From Naumannella halotolerans (GTDB lineage Bacteria > Actinomycetota > Actinomycetes > Propionibacteriales > Propionibacteriaceae): DNA of 64,000 nucleotides. Position numbers and translations under genes: made by a program. The stretch spans positions 1,178,001 to 1,242,000 of the forward strand of contig NZ_SOAW01000001.1 of the NCBI RefSeq assembly GCF_004364645.1, given 5' to 3'. Below, piece by piece: positions 1-11,286 of the stretch (position 1 is the stretch's first letter; the number at the start of each line of letters is the position of its first letter). The notes under the pieces were generated by a model. That model made no database searches and was not told where the DNA came from. It saw only the letters and a list, made by a program, of their open reading frames with translations.

Positions 1-496
1 CGTCGGCGCCATGATCATCGGTTTCGACCACGTGATCGGCCAACCGCTGGTAGGTCGGCGTCCGTGCGTTCAGCAGGCTGACCAGTCGGCTGCGCACATT
101 CCCCAGCAGCAACGGCCGGGCGACGTTCAGGCCGACCCGATCCGCGGCGGCCCCGGGACTGACCTTCAGCCACACCACATGGTGCGGTGCCAGCGCCTCG
201 GCGATCGCCTCGGTCATCGGTGCCCCGCCCCCCAGGGAGACCACCTGCTCCTCACTCCCAGCCAGTGCCGCGACGGTGGCCGCACGCTCCAACTCCCGGA
301 AGGTCGCCTCACCGTCGGTGGCGAAGATGTCGGCGATCTCCCGCCCGCTGGTCTGCTCGATCAACTGGTCGACGTCGACGAAGGGCAGGGACAGACGGTT
401 CGCCAGCCGCCGCCCGACCGTCGACTTCCCGGCGCCGGGGGCACCGATCAGCACCAGCATCCCGACCTGCTCCGCCGAGACTTCGGTACCGCTCAT
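1..496 (-). CDS. aroK: Shikimate kinase (3' end outside window)
   Basis: Phosphorylates shikimate with ATP in the chorismate pathway, in the cytosol. The reverse strand from the ATG at 496 reads [20 protein letters not shown] followed by [12 protein letters not shown], a Walker A loop, then DVDQLIE with the shikimate-binding Asp, FRELE, and the SLGGGAP glycine motif. About 165 residues are visible, close to the usual 165-190, so only a short tail is missing beyond position 1. Its ATG overlaps the aroC stop codon by four bases (ATGA, 493-496), so the two are translationally coupled. The next gene outside the window is probably aroB, by analogy with other actinobacteria; that is an inference. 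Confidence 0.95.
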   Translation of the reverse strand, partial: MSGTEVSAEQVGMLVLIGAPGAGKSTVGRRLANRLSLPFVDVDQLIEQTSGREIADIFATDGEATFRELERAATVAALAGSEEQVVSLGGGAPMTEAIAEALAPHHVVWLKVSPGAAADRVGLNVARPLLLGNVRSRLVSLLNARTPTYQRLADHVVETDDHGAD

Positions 497-1695
497 CGTC
501 CGGGGGTGACCGCGAGCCCGCGCTCGGCGATCTCTGCCAGGTAGGCCTCGGCATTGCGCCGGGTCTCGGCCACCGAGTCGCCGCCGAACTTGTCCAGCAC
601 CGCCTCGGCCAGCACCAGCGCCACCATCGCCTCGGCCACCACACCGGCGGCCGGGACGGCGGTGACATCACTGCGCTGATGATGGGCCTTGGCCTGTTCA
701 CCGGTGGCGGTGTCGAGGGTACGCAGTGCGCGCGGCACCGTGGCGATGGGCTTCATCGCCGCCCGGACGCGCAGCGCCTCCCCGGTCGACATACCACCCT
801 CGGTGCCACCGGCATGGCCGGAGGCGCGCTGCACCCCGGGGTGGGTGGGCAGGATCTCGTCGTGGGCCTGCGAACCGCGGAGTCGGGCCAGTTCGAACCC
901 GTCGCCGATCTCGACGCCCTTGATCGCCTGGATGCCCATCAACGCACCGGCCAGCTTGGCGTCCAGCCGCCGGTCCCCCTGGATGTGGGAGCCCAGGCCC
1001 GGCGGCACACCCCAGGCGACCACCTCGACGACACCGCCCATGGTGTCCCCGGCCTTCTGGCAGGCGTCGATCTCGGCGACCATCGCCGCCGAGGCCTCGG
1101 GGTCGAAACAGCGGACCGGGTCGGCGTCGATCGTGGCCAGGTCCTCGGCACCGGGAAGCCGCGGCGGGTTGGCCCGGATCGGCCCGAACTCCACCACATG
1201 GGAGACGATCTCGATCCCCAGCACCTGCCGGAGGAAGTTCGCCGCGACCGTGCCGAGGGCCACCCGGGCAGCGGTCTCCCGGGCCGAGGCGCGCTCCAGG
1301 ATCGGGCGGGCCTCGGTGTGGGCGTACTTCTGCATGCCGACCAGGTCGGCATGTCCGGGCCGGGGTCGGGTCAGCGCCGCCCCGCGAGCCTGCGCGGCGA
1401 GCAGTTCGGGATCGACCGGGTCGGGTGACATCACGGTCTCCCACTTCGGCCATTCGGTGTTGCCGATCTCGATCGCGATCGGCGAGCCGAGGGTACGCCC
1501 GTGGACGATCCCGGCGAGCATCCGTACCCGGTCGGCCTCGAACTTCATCCGGGCGCCGCGGCCGTACCCCAACCGCCGCCGGGCCAGGGCGGCCGAGATC
1601 TCCTGGGTGGTCACCGAAATGTGTGCCGGCAGGCCCTCGATGGTCGCCAGCAGCGACTCACCGTGGGACTCCCCCGCGGTCATCCAACGAAGCAT
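493..1695 (-). CDS. aroC: Chorismate synthase
   Basis: Converts EPSP to chorismate with reduced FMN, the last step of the shikimate pathway. The 400-residue protein starts [17 protein letters not shown], the family's N-terminal signature, and carries [15 protein letters not shown] and [16 protein letters not shown]. The longer reading frame extends to 1755, but the family begins at the ATG at 1695. It lies 64 bases downstream of aroE and overlaps aroK by ATGA. It is the middle of an aroE-aroC-aroK run. Nothing is missing or disrupted. Confidence 0.97.
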   Translation of the reverse strand: MLRWMTAGESHGESLLATIEGLPAHISVTTQEISAALARRRLGYGRGARMKFEADRVRMLAGIVHGRTLGSPIAIEIGNTEWPKWETVMSPDPVDPELLAAQARGAALTRPRPGHADLVGMQKYAHTEARPILERASARETAARVALGTVAANFLRQVLGIEIVSHVVEFGPIRANPPRLPGAEDLATIDADPVRCFDPEASAAMVAEIDACQKAGDTMGGVVEVVAWGVPPGLGSHIQGDRRLDAKLAGALMGIQAIKGVEIGDGFELARLRGSQAHDEILPTHPGVQRASGHAGGTEGGMSTGEALRVRAAMKPIATVPRALRTLDTATGEQAKAHHQRSDVTAVPAAGVVAEAMVALVLAEAVLDKFGGDSVAETRRNAEAYLAEIAERGLAVTPGR

Positions 1696-1759
1696 GGGCC
1701 TCAGTTTGTCACGGCTTGGCCGACCTGCCCATTTGCGTCCAGGGCATCCGGCCACGGGC

Positions 1760-2575
1760 TCAACCGCGCCCGGCCAGCTCGGCCCGCGCCGCGGCCGACA
1801 ACAACTCGGCGGGCACCGTGCGGCCGGTCATCAGCTCCAACTGCAGTACCGCCTGGTCGGCCAGCAACTCCAGCCCGTCGAGCACCGTCACGCCGTCCGC
1901 GGCAGCGTAGGCGAGGGTGCTGGGCCACGGGTGGTAACTGATGTCGAAGAGCACCGGGACCCTCGCCAGCAGTGCGGCATGGGCGTCGTCGAGGCTGCCT
2001 CCGGGCAGGGTCGAGATCACCAGCTCGGCGGCGTCCGGAGGCTGCTGGCCCCAGGGCAGTTCACGCAGGTCGACCCGCAGTTCGTCGGCCAACGGGCCCA
2101 AGGCCACGATCTTGTGCGCCGACCGGGCGGTCACCCAGATCCGTTCGGTCCCGGCATCGGCCAGGCCGATCATCGCCGAACGGGCGCTGGCACCGCTGCC
2201 GACCACCACTGCCTCGGCGAAACGGTGCCCGGGCAGCCGGCGCTGCAGGGCCCGACCGAATCCGCCGATGTCGGTGTTGTCGACCCGCAGGCGATCCTCG
2301 TCGAGGATCACGGTGTTGCCCACCCCGGCCCGGCGGGCATTGTCGCTGACCTCCGCCCGGGGCAACTGCAGCAGTTCCGGTTTCAACGGCATGGTGACGC
2401 TCAGCCCGCGCCAGGCCACGTCCAGCCCGGCGACGAACTCCGCGACCCGACCGGCCGGTACCTCGATCGCCTCATAGGTCCAGTCCAGGCCGAGCGCGGC
2501 ATAGGCGGCGCGATGCATCGCCGGGGACAACGAGTGCGCGATCGGCGACCCGATCACCGCACATCGGCGGCTCAC
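1760..2575 (-). CDS. aroE: Shikimate dehydrogenase
   Basis: NADP-dependent reduction of 3-dehydroshikimate to shikimate. The 271-residue protein begins [21 protein letters not shown], with the shikimate-binding SLSP motif, then VTMPLK with the catalytic Lys, a DNTDIGG stretch, and a nucleotide-binding GSGASARSA segment around residue 130. The GTG at 2575 is chosen because the frame upstream is only the shadow of mltG. It lies 19 bases after the mltG stop, so it is probably cotranscribed with alaS-ruvX-mltG. The Rossmann loop reads GSGASA rather than GAGGA, a common actinobacterial variant, so cofactor preference is not certain. Confidence 0.93.
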   Translation of the reverse strand: MSRRCAVIGSPIAHSLSPAMHRAAYAALGLDWTYEAIEVPAGRVAEFVAGLDVAWRGLSVTMPLKPELLQLPRAEVSDNARRAGVGNTVILDEDRLRVDNTDIGGFGRALQRRLPGHRFAEAVVVGSGASARSAMIGLADAGTERIWVTARSAHKIVALGPLADELRVDLRELPWGQQPPDAAELVISTLPGGSLDDAHAALLARVPVLFDISYHPWPSTLAYAAADGVTVLDGLELLADQAVLQLELMTGRTVPAELLSAAARAELAGRG

Positions 2576-2594
2576 GCCACGCCACCGGCGTGGA

Positions 2595-3746
2595 TCAGCA
2601 CTTGCCCTGGTTGTCCCAGCACCACTGCCGGTACTCCTCGACATTGGCCTGGTGACCGGCGGCGTCGTCGGCGAACTTCGTCTCACCGGTCTCCAGGTCG
2701 ACGGCCACGAAGTACAACCAGTTGCCGTCGGCCGGATTCGCCGCGGCCTCCAGGCCGGACTTGCCCGGCGCGCCGATCGGGCCCGGCGGGAGCCCCTCGT
2801 ACAGGTAGGTGTTGTACGGGGAGTCGAACTTGCGCTCCTCCTCGGTGGTCTGAGAGTTGCCACGAACACCATTCGCGTACTTGACGGTGGTGTCCAACTG
2901 CAGGGGCATCCCCTGCTCCAGGCGGTTGTAGAGCACCCGGGCGACCTTCGGCCGGTCCTCGTCGCGACGTACCTCGGCTTCGATGATGGAGGCGACGACG
3001 ACGAGTTCGCGCGGGGTGTAGCCGAGTTCCTCAGCCCTCTTCTCCAACTCCACATCGTCGGCCACCGACTCGAACTGGGTCGCCATCGCCGACAGGACCG
3101 GGATCGGGCCGGCGGCGGTCTGCACGTTGTAGGTGTCGGGGAACAGGAACCCCTCGGGATTGCCCTCGGCCCACGGCGACAGGCCGTAGGCCTCACCGTC
3201 GGCACCGGCGGCCTCCAGTTCCTCGACGGAGAAGTCGGTCGCCTCGGAGATCTCCTCGTACTGCTCCTCCAGGCGCAGCGCCTCGCGAACCGTCACCTTC
3301 TCCTGGTCCAGGGCGTTCGGGTCGAGCATCCGGTCCAGGGCCTGTTCGGCACTCATCTGGGTCAGCATCTGGTACCAGCCGGCCTGCAGGTTGACCTCCT
3401 CCTCGGCCGCGTTGACCGCGTCGCTCCAGGCGTCGGTGGAGCGGATCACATCGTGCTCGACCAGGATCGACCCGATCTCGCTGACCCCTGCCCCGCTCGG
3501 CACCTCGATCAGGATCTCCTCCTCGCCGGGTCCCAGGTAGTCCTCGGAGGTCAACGCCTCCCGCAGTTGGCTCTGCACGGTGGACAGGGCGAACCAGCCG
3601 CCGCCGACCAGCACCACCAGGGCCACGATCACCGCCGCAGCGCTCTTGCCGTGATAGGCGAGATTGCGCAGGTTGAATCCCTTCGGCGGCTCGGAGAACT
3701 CCTCCCGCGCACGCTCGGACGGTCTGGTGTCGAGATGATCGCTCAC
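2595..3746 (-). CDS. mltG: Endolytic murein transglycosylase MltG
   Basis: Membrane-anchored lytic transglycosylase that cleaves nascent peptidoglycan strands and so limits glycan length. The 383-residue protein has about 30 cytoplasmic residues, one membrane segment (about residues 34-54, SAAAVIVALVVLVGGGWFAL), a LysM-like region, then the YceG catalytic domain. That domain has IIEAEVRRDEDRPKVARVLY, which includes the catalytic Glu, and the family signature LPPGPIGAPG near the C terminus. It starts with GTG at 3746, overlapping the ruvX stop as GTGA. The alaS-ruvX-mltG-aroE order is conserved in actinobacteria. Confidence 0.95.
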   Translation of the reverse strand: MSDHLDTRPSERAREEFSEPPKGFNLRNLAYHGKSAAAVIVALVVLVGGGWFALSTVQSQLREALTSEDYLGPGEEEILIEVPSGAGVSEIGSILVEHDVIRSTDAWSDAVNAAEEEVNLQAGWYQMLTQMSAEQALDRMLDPNALDQEKVTVREALRLEEQYEEISEATDFSVEELEAAGADGEAYGLSPWAEGNPEGFLFPDTYNVQTAAGPIPVLSAMATQFESVADDVELEKRAEELGYTPRELVVVASIIEAEVRRDEDRPKVARVLYNRLEQGMPLQLDTTVKYANGVRGNSQTTEEERKFDSPYNTYLYEGLPPGPIGAPGKSGLEAAANPADGNWLYFVAVDLETGETKFADDAAGHQANVEEYRQWCWDNQGKC

Positions 3747-4243
3747 GCGCCAGCCTCCCCGCTCGGCGGTTGCCGAACCCTCAGTTCCTCGCCCGGCGGT
3801 GTGCCGGTGCCACGCTCGGCGTCGAGCGCATTGTCGAGAATCGCCACTGCTGCGGCCTGGTCGATCACCGATCGTTGACGCTTCGCGCTGCGGCCCTGGC
3901 CGGACAACATGCGCGAGGCGCTGACGGTGGTCAGCCGCTCGTCGACCAAACGTACCCGAACATCGGACCCGACCCCCGAATTCGCCACGGCCACGGCCAG
4001 GGCCGCCGCATGATCCCGGATCCGCGCGGCCGCCGGCCCCTCACCCCCGGAGAGCGAGCGCGGCAGCCCGACCACGATCTCGATCGGTTCGTACTCGGCG
4101 ACGATGTCCAGCAGTTGCGCCAGTGCCCGGTCCCCGGCCGGTACGGTCTGCACCGGGAAGGACATGGTCCCTGCCGGGTCGCACGCGGCGACACCGATCC
4201 GGGCCTCACCCCAGTCGATGCCGAGTCGTCTGCCGATCCGCAT
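3743..4243 (-). CDS. ruvX: Putative Holliday junction resolvase RuvX/YqgF
   Basis: RNase H-fold nuclease, linked to Holliday-junction resolution or to rRNA 5' maturation. The 166-residue protein opens MRIGRRLGIDWGEARIGVA with the first catalytic Asp. It continues with IVVGLPRSLSG and LVDERLTT (catalytic Glu), and ends in IDQAAAVAILDNAL, which holds the last conserved Asp. It begins 11 bases after alaS ends and overlaps mltG by GTGA. The usual length for the family is about 140-165. Confidence 0.94.
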   Translation of the reverse strand: MRIGRRLGIDWGEARIGVAACDPAGTMSFPVQTVPAGDRALAQLLDIVAEYEPIEIVVGLPRSLSGGEGPAAARIRDHAAALAVAVANSGVGSDVRVRLVDERLTTVSASRMLSGQGRSAKRQRSVIDQAAAVAILDNALDAERGTGTPPGEELRVRQPPSGEAGA

Positions 4244-4254
4244 CCGGTCGCCGT

Positions 4255-6942
<2,688 letters not shown>

Positions 6943-7136
6943 CGCGGTCCTGTCTGGGTCGGGTCCATGCTGTGGTCGTGGGTGCACGACCGGCGTCCAG
7001 ACTACCGTCGAAGGCACCCGGATCCGCCACTGCGATACCCGGCGGCCGACCCGCTCACCGCGAACGGCCCGGTGGTCGTATCGTCACCTCTGCACCCCCG
7101 TACCGCATTGTCGATCCGTATCCCGAAGGACCGTCC

Positions 7137-8336
7137 ATGAGCCTCGACGTCGCCGCGATCCGCGACCAGTTCCCCTCCCTCGCCTCCGGTATCGCCCATT
7201 TCGACGGCCCCGGAGGTACGCAGACCCCGGCGATCGTCGGCGAGGCGATCGCGAAGACCCTCACCGGCCCGTTGTCCAACCGGGGAACGGGCACCGCCAG
7301 CGAGGACAATGCCACCGCCGCGGTCGGCGCCTTCCGCGCGGCGGTGGCGGATCTGCTCGGGGGTGTGCCCGAGGGTGTGGTGTACGGGCGGTCGGCGACG
7401 CAGATCGTCTACGACTTCTCCCGGCATCTGGCGAAGGGCTGGCGGCCCGGGGACGAGATCGTGGTCAGCCAGCTCGACCACGACTCCAATGTCCGTCCCT
7501 GGATCCAGGCCGCCGAGGCGGTCGGTGCGACCGTTCACTGGCTGCGCCTGGACCCGGCCACCGCGGACCTGGACCTGTCCGCGCTGGAGGAGGTGATCGG
7601 CGAGCGGACCAGGCTGGTCGCCCTGACCGCCGCGTCGAACCTTCTCGGCACGAAGCCGGCGGTGGCGCGCGTCGCCGCCCGGGCCCATGCGGTCGGCGCC
7701 CTGGTCTGGGTCGACGGGGTCCATTACACCGCCCACGCGGCGGTCGATGTCGCCGCCCTGGGCGCCGACTTCTTCGTCTGCTCGCCCTACAAGTTCTTCG
7801 GTCCGCACTGTGCGGCACTGATCGCCGATCCGGCCCTGTTGCAGACGATCACCCCGGACAAGTTGCTGCCGTCGACCGATCTGGTGCCGGAGCGTTTCGA
7901 GTTCGGCACCCTGCCGTACGAGATCATGGCCGGGGCAACGGCGGCGATCGACTTCATCGCCTCGCTGAGTCCGGTCGACGGTTCGCGTCGGGAACGGATC
8001 CTCGCCGCCGAGCAGTCGATCGATGACCACGAACTGGCGCTGCGCCGGCGGATCGAGCAGGGGCTGGCCGAGCTCGGGGATTCGATCACGCTGCACTCGG
8101 TCGCCGCCGACCGTACCCCGACGCTGTTCTTCACCCTCCGGCGCACCGAGGCCGAACAGGTGTACCGGAGCCTGCAGCAGCGCGACATCCTGGCCCCGGC
8201 CGGTGACTTCTACGCCTACGAGACCTTCCGCGCGCTCAACACCGGCAAGCCGGCCGGGATCCGGGTCGGTCTTGCCCCCTACAACGACGACGCCGAGGTG
8301 GACCGGCTGCTGACCGCCCTGCACGAACTCGTCTGA
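7137..8336 (+). CDS. Cysteine desulfurase-like PLP-dependent aminotransferase (class V)
   Basis: A 399-residue fold type I PLP enzyme of the cysteine desulfurase-like group. Visible features are HFDGPGGTQTP near the N terminus, GRSATQIVYDFSRHL, the PLP-binding DGVHYTAHA region and the Schiff-base Lys in CSPYKFFGPH (about residue 220). I see no conserved active-site Cys loop as in true IscS/SufS. No suf or isc genes are nearby, so the substrate is unknown. The ATG at 7137 is chosen over the longer open frame because upstream codons shadow the alaS leader. It is transcribed alone, divergently from alaS. Confidence 0.85.
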   Translation: MSLDVAAIRDQFPSLASGIAHFDGPGGTQTPAIVGEAIAKTLTGPLSNRGTGTASEDNATAAVGAFRAAVADLLGGVPEGVVYGRSATQIVYDFSRHLAKGWRPGDEIVVSQLDHDSNVRPWIQAAEAVGATVHWLRLDPATADLDLSALEEVIGERTRLVALTAASNLLGTKPAVARVAARAHAVGALVWVDGVHYTAHAAVDVAALGADFFVCSPYKFFGPHCAALIADPALLQTITPDKLLPSTDLVPERFEFGTLPYEIMAGATAAIDFIASLSPVDGSRRERILAAEQSIDDHELALRRRIEQGLAELGDSITLHSVAADRTPTLFFTLRRTEAEQVYRSLQQRDILAPAGDFYAYETFRALNTGKPAGIRVGLAPYNDDAEVDRLLTALHELV

Positions 8337-8419
8337 CTGCGAAGCGATCGCGGCGATTCCTCGGCCGGGATCACACCGCCGGGGACAACTCCGCGGGAAC
8401 GTCCTACGAGCAGGAGCCC

Positions 8420-9208
8420 TCAGGCGAGCGCGGTACGGGCCTGCGACCGGCGCCCACCGAGCAGGGTGACTGCCAGCACGCCGAGGGCAACTGCCACCGC
8501 GGTCACACCGACCAGCGCCGATTCCGGCTCGCCGGTCAGGCGACCGAAGGCCAACCAGCCCAGGCCCCAGGCCATCGCCAGGGCGACGGTCCACCGGGTT
8601 CCGGTCCGGCGGGAGATGAACCAGGCCAGCCCGATCACCAGCAGCAGCACCGCCGAGGCCACCCAGGTCGCCGCGGGTGGTTGCAGACCGGAGCTGGTGC
8701 CGGCGGCGGCCACATTGGCGAAGGCCGCGACCGAGACCCAGCCGGTGTACAGGCCGATCGTCCCGTCCAGCACGATCTGCTCCTCGCGGCCGTGCGGTGG
8801 CTGTTTCGCCAACGCCTGCAGGATCAGGCCGAGGACGATCGCCAGGGCGAGGATCACGACCACGCTGAGCCAGATCCATCCCTGCTGGGTGACCAGCAGC
8901 CAGGTCGCATTCAGCAGCATGCTGGTCGCCACCAGGTAACCGGTGCGGCGCACCCGCGGGCGTACCGCCACCGACGGGAACCACTGCCAGACAGTGTAGG
9001 CGGCGAGCCCGAGGTAGATCACCGACCAGATCGAGAAGGCCGGTCCGGCCGGCGCCAACAAGGTTGCGTCGGCGGACAGCGCACCACCGGAGGATTCGGC
9101 GACGCGGGTGCCGATCACCCCGGTACCCACCAGGGTGCCGAGGATGCAGGCAACCTCGCTGACGGTGACGACCAGTTGGCGGGTCCGGTCGCTTCGGTTC
9201 GGCGTCAC
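8420..9208 (-). CDS. TspO/MBR-family (tryptophan-rich sensory) membrane protein
   Basis: Polytopic membrane protein of the TspO-like group, implicated in tetrapyrrole/porphyrin binding or stress response in other bacteria. The 262-residue sequence contains PAGPAFSIWSVIYLGLAAY, matching the TspO core, plus NATWLLVTQQGW and several hydrophobic segments. It is longer than classical TspO (about 160), like other actinobacterial members. The start is GTG at 9208, 7 bases after the terC stop, so the two are probably cotranscribed. It converges with the PLP enzyme; 8337-8419 holds no clear hairpin. Confidence 0.8.
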   Translation of the reverse strand: MTPNRSDRTRQLVVTVSEVACILGTLVGTGVIGTRVAESSGGALSADATLLAPAGPAFSIWSVIYLGLAAYTVWQWFPSVAVRPRVRRTGYLVATSMLLNATWLLVTQQGWIWLSVVVILALAIVLGLILQALAKQPPHGREEQIVLDGTIGLYTGWVSVAAFANVAAAGTSSGLQPPAATWVASAVLLLVIGLAWFISRRTGTRWTVALAMAWGLGWLAFGRLTGEPESALVGVTAVAVALGVLAVTLLGGRRSQARTALA

Positions 9209-9215
9209 GGAGAGC

Positions 9216-10364
9216 TCAGCGGTCCTCGTGGTCGTTCGGATGGGTACCGCCGGCGTGATGCGTTCCCTCGGTCCGGTCGTCGTCGGTCATGGTGGGCCAT
9301 CCGGCGCCGTCGTCGTTGCGGTCGGTCGTACCGGCCGTCGCGCCCGAGCCTCCGGCCGCTGCTTCCTTGCGGGCATCGGAGCGGCTCTTGATCAGGCTGG
9401 CGATGGTGGTGATGGTCAGGATGCCGATGATCACGCCGAGCGACACCGAGATCGGGATGTCAGGTGCCCATTCGATGTGCTCGCCGCCGTTGATGAACGG
9501 CAGTTCGTTCAGGTGCATCGCGTGGAAGATCAACTTCACGCCGATGAAGGCCAGCAGCACCGACAGGCCGATGCCCAGGTAGACCAGCTTCTGCAGCAGA
9601 CCACCGATCAGGAAGTAGAGCTGCCGCAGACCCATCAGGGCGAAGATGTTGGCCATCAGCACCAGGAACGGGTCTTGGGTCAGACCGAAGATCGCCGGGA
9701 TCGAGTCCAGGGCGAAAAGCAGGTCGGTCAGGCCGAGCGCGATGATCACGATCATCATCGGGGTGAAGACCTTCTTGCCGTTCTCCACCACCCGCAGCTT
9801 GGTCCCGTGGTCCCAGGACTCGGTGAACGGCAGCCGCTTCTGCACGAAGCTGACCACTGCCGGAACCTCGTCCTCGTCGTCATCATGACCGCCGATGTTC
9901 TCCATCGCCAGCTTCACCGCGGTGTAGATCAGGAAGGCGCCGAAGAGGTAGAACACCCACGACCACTGGTTGATCGCCTGGGCGCCGACGAGGATGAAGA
10001 TCGCCCGCAGGACCAGGGCGATGACGATGCCGACCAGCAGGGCGAACTGCTGGTACTTCCGCGGCACGCCCAGCTTGGTCATGATGATGATGAAGACGAA
10101 GAGGTTGTCGATCGACAACGAGTACTCGGTCAGCCAGCCGGCGTAGTACTCGACAGCGAGCTGTGAACTGCCGGCGAACCAGACATAGACACCGAACAGC
10201 AAGGCAGCGCTGATGTAGACACCGAGGGCGATCCCGGTCTCCTTGTTCGACGGCACGTGGGGCCGGCGACCGAGCACCATCACATCGAAGATGAGCACCA
10301 CGATGGTCACGCCGACGACCAGGCCGATCACCCACAGTGGGGCGAAGGAGTTCGCGAAAGCCAC
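9216..10364 (-). CDS. TerC/Alx-family integral membrane protein
   Basis: Multi-pass membrane protein of the TerC family, associated with tellurite resistance or Mn2+ efflux/metalation of exported proteins. The 382-residue sequence holds LTEYSLSIDNLFVFIIIM with the conserved Asp-Asn, DLLFALDSIPAIFGLTQDPF and IFALMGLRQLYFLIGG, and ends in a charged, His-rich tail (HHAGGTHPNDHEDR). A GTG at 10364 is chosen because GAGAGGA sits about seven bases upstream; the open frame reaches 10406. It is followed by the TspO-like gene. Confidence 0.9.
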   Translation of the reverse strand: MAFANSFAPLWVIGLVVGVTIVVLIFDVMVLGRRPHVPSNKETGIALGVYISAALLFGVYVWFAGSSQLAVEYYAGWLTEYSLSIDNLFVFIIIMTKLGVPRKYQQFALLVGIVIALVLRAIFILVGAQAINQWSWVFYLFGAFLIYTAVKLAMENIGGHDDDEDEVPAVVSFVQKRLPFTESWDHGTKLRVVENGKKVFTPMMIVIIALGLTDLLFALDSIPAIFGLTQDPFLVLMANIFALMGLRQLYFLIGGLLQKLVYLGIGLSVLLAFIGVKLIFHAMHLNELPFINGGEHIEWAPDIPISVSLGVIIGILTITTIASLIKSRSDARKEAAAGGSGATAGTTDRNDDGAGWPTMTDDDRTEGTHHAGGTHPNDHEDR

Positions 10365-10516
10365 GTTCTGATTCCTCTCGTCACGACCGGCAGGGCTGGG
10401 GAACAAGTGCCGAATCGGTCCGGCACATTCTGTCAGAAGATGCCCGTCGGCACCGAATGTCGCACCGATCCGGCGGCTGGCGCAGCGCTGCGCCGGACAC
10501 CTCGCCGCAGTGCCAT

Positions 10517-10539
10517 CGGGCCGAGGAAAACCCGGCCCG
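10517..10539 (-). terminator. Hairpin after the DUF948 pair
   Basis: CGGGCCG at 10517-10523 pairs perfectly with CGGCCCG at 10533-10539 across a nine-base loop. On the minus strand it follows the stop of the 94-residue membrane protein at 10549. It probably ends that transcript, although no U-tract follows. Confidence 0.45.
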
Positions 10540-10548
10540 GGTCAGCGC

Positions 10549-10833
10549 TCAGGCCTGGCGACGCGCCTGCGGAACGACCTCGTCGGGGTCCAGCACCGGC
10601 GCCATACCCAGTTCGGCGCGAAGCTCTGATTCGCGGCGCCGGGTGTTCACCCGGACGTCGTCGATGAAGTCGGCCACCTGGTCGCCGGCATTCTGCGCGC
10701 TCCGGGCGACCCGGCTGACGATCGCATCAGGCCGGGCCTGGGCGACCAGCTCATCGAACTTGCGCAGCAACCAGCGGAACAGCAGCACCCCGGTGACCGC
10801 ACCGAGGGTGAACAGGATCACATTGCGGATCAC
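10549..10833 (-). CDS. Small membrane protein paired with DUF948 protein
   Basis: A 94-residue protein with one N-terminal membrane helix (MIRNVILFTLGAVTGVLLFR), then a charged helical cytoplasmic part and an Arg-rich end. The GTG start overlaps the DUF948 stop as GTGA (10830-10833), so the pair is translationally coupled. In many actinobacteria a similar small protein sits between a DUF948 protein and alaS. Here the pair is separated from alaS by the TerC/TspO and PLP genes. Molecular function is unknown. Confidence 0.8.
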   Translation of the reverse strand: MIRNVILFTLGAVTGVLLFRWLLRKFDELVAQARPDAIVSRVARSAQNAGDQVADFIDDVRVNTRRRESELRAELGMAPVLDPDEVVPQARRQA

Positions 10834-11276
10834 CGGGTCTCCAGATCGCTGCGCTGCACGGTGGTGGCACGGTCGCGGCGACCGCCGCTTCCCGAGCTGC
10901 TCCCCCGGCGTTTCCCGGCCGCCATCTTCAAGCCCTGGACGAAGGCGGTGACCCGGATGATCGGACCGCCGATGGAGGTGGTCAGCAGGTTCGACAACTG
11001 CGCACCGTTCTCAGCGATCGTGCTGACACTGCCCGACAGCTTGGACGCGTCGTCGGTGACCACCGCGACCTTGGTCAGTTCGACATTGGTGGCCTGCACG
11101 GTCCCCTGCAACTCGGTGAGGATCGGCACGGATTCCTCACCGAGCTCGTCCACGGTCTCCTTCATCGCGTCGAACAGCTTGCCCAGCTTGTACAGCGGTA
11201 CGGCCAGGAAGCCGACCAGGATCAGCAAAGCGATCGCGGCGAGGAGCCCGGCGATTCCGCCCAAGGTCAAAGTCAT
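10830..11276 (-). CDS. DUF948 family membrane-anchored protein
   Basis: A 148-residue protein with an N-terminal membrane helix (about residues 7-27, GLLAAIALLILVGFLAVPLY). A long coiled-coil-like region of heptads follows (ELGEESVPILTELQGTVQA, VAVVTDDASKLSGSVSTIAE), and the tail is Ser/Gly/Arg-rich. This is the pattern of DUF948 proteins, whose function is unknown but which are linked to envelope stress or division in Gram-positives. The ATG at 11276 begins MTLTLGGIAG; codons upstream are a shadow. It is coupled to the small gene at 10549. Confidence 0.82.
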   Translation of the reverse strand: MTLTLGGIAGLLAAIALLILVGFLAVPLYKLGKLFDAMKETVDELGEESVPILTELQGTVQATNVELTKVAVVTDDASKLSGSVSTIAENGAQLSNLLTTSIGGPIIRVTAFVQGLKMAAGKRRGSSSGSGGRRDRATTVQRSDLETR

Positions 11277-11286
11277 GAGGCCGAGA

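Noticed and set aside
1760-3205. AroE frame extended upstream to 3205
   Set aside because: The first about 210 codons are a shadow of mltG. The SDH fold begins at the GTG at 2575.
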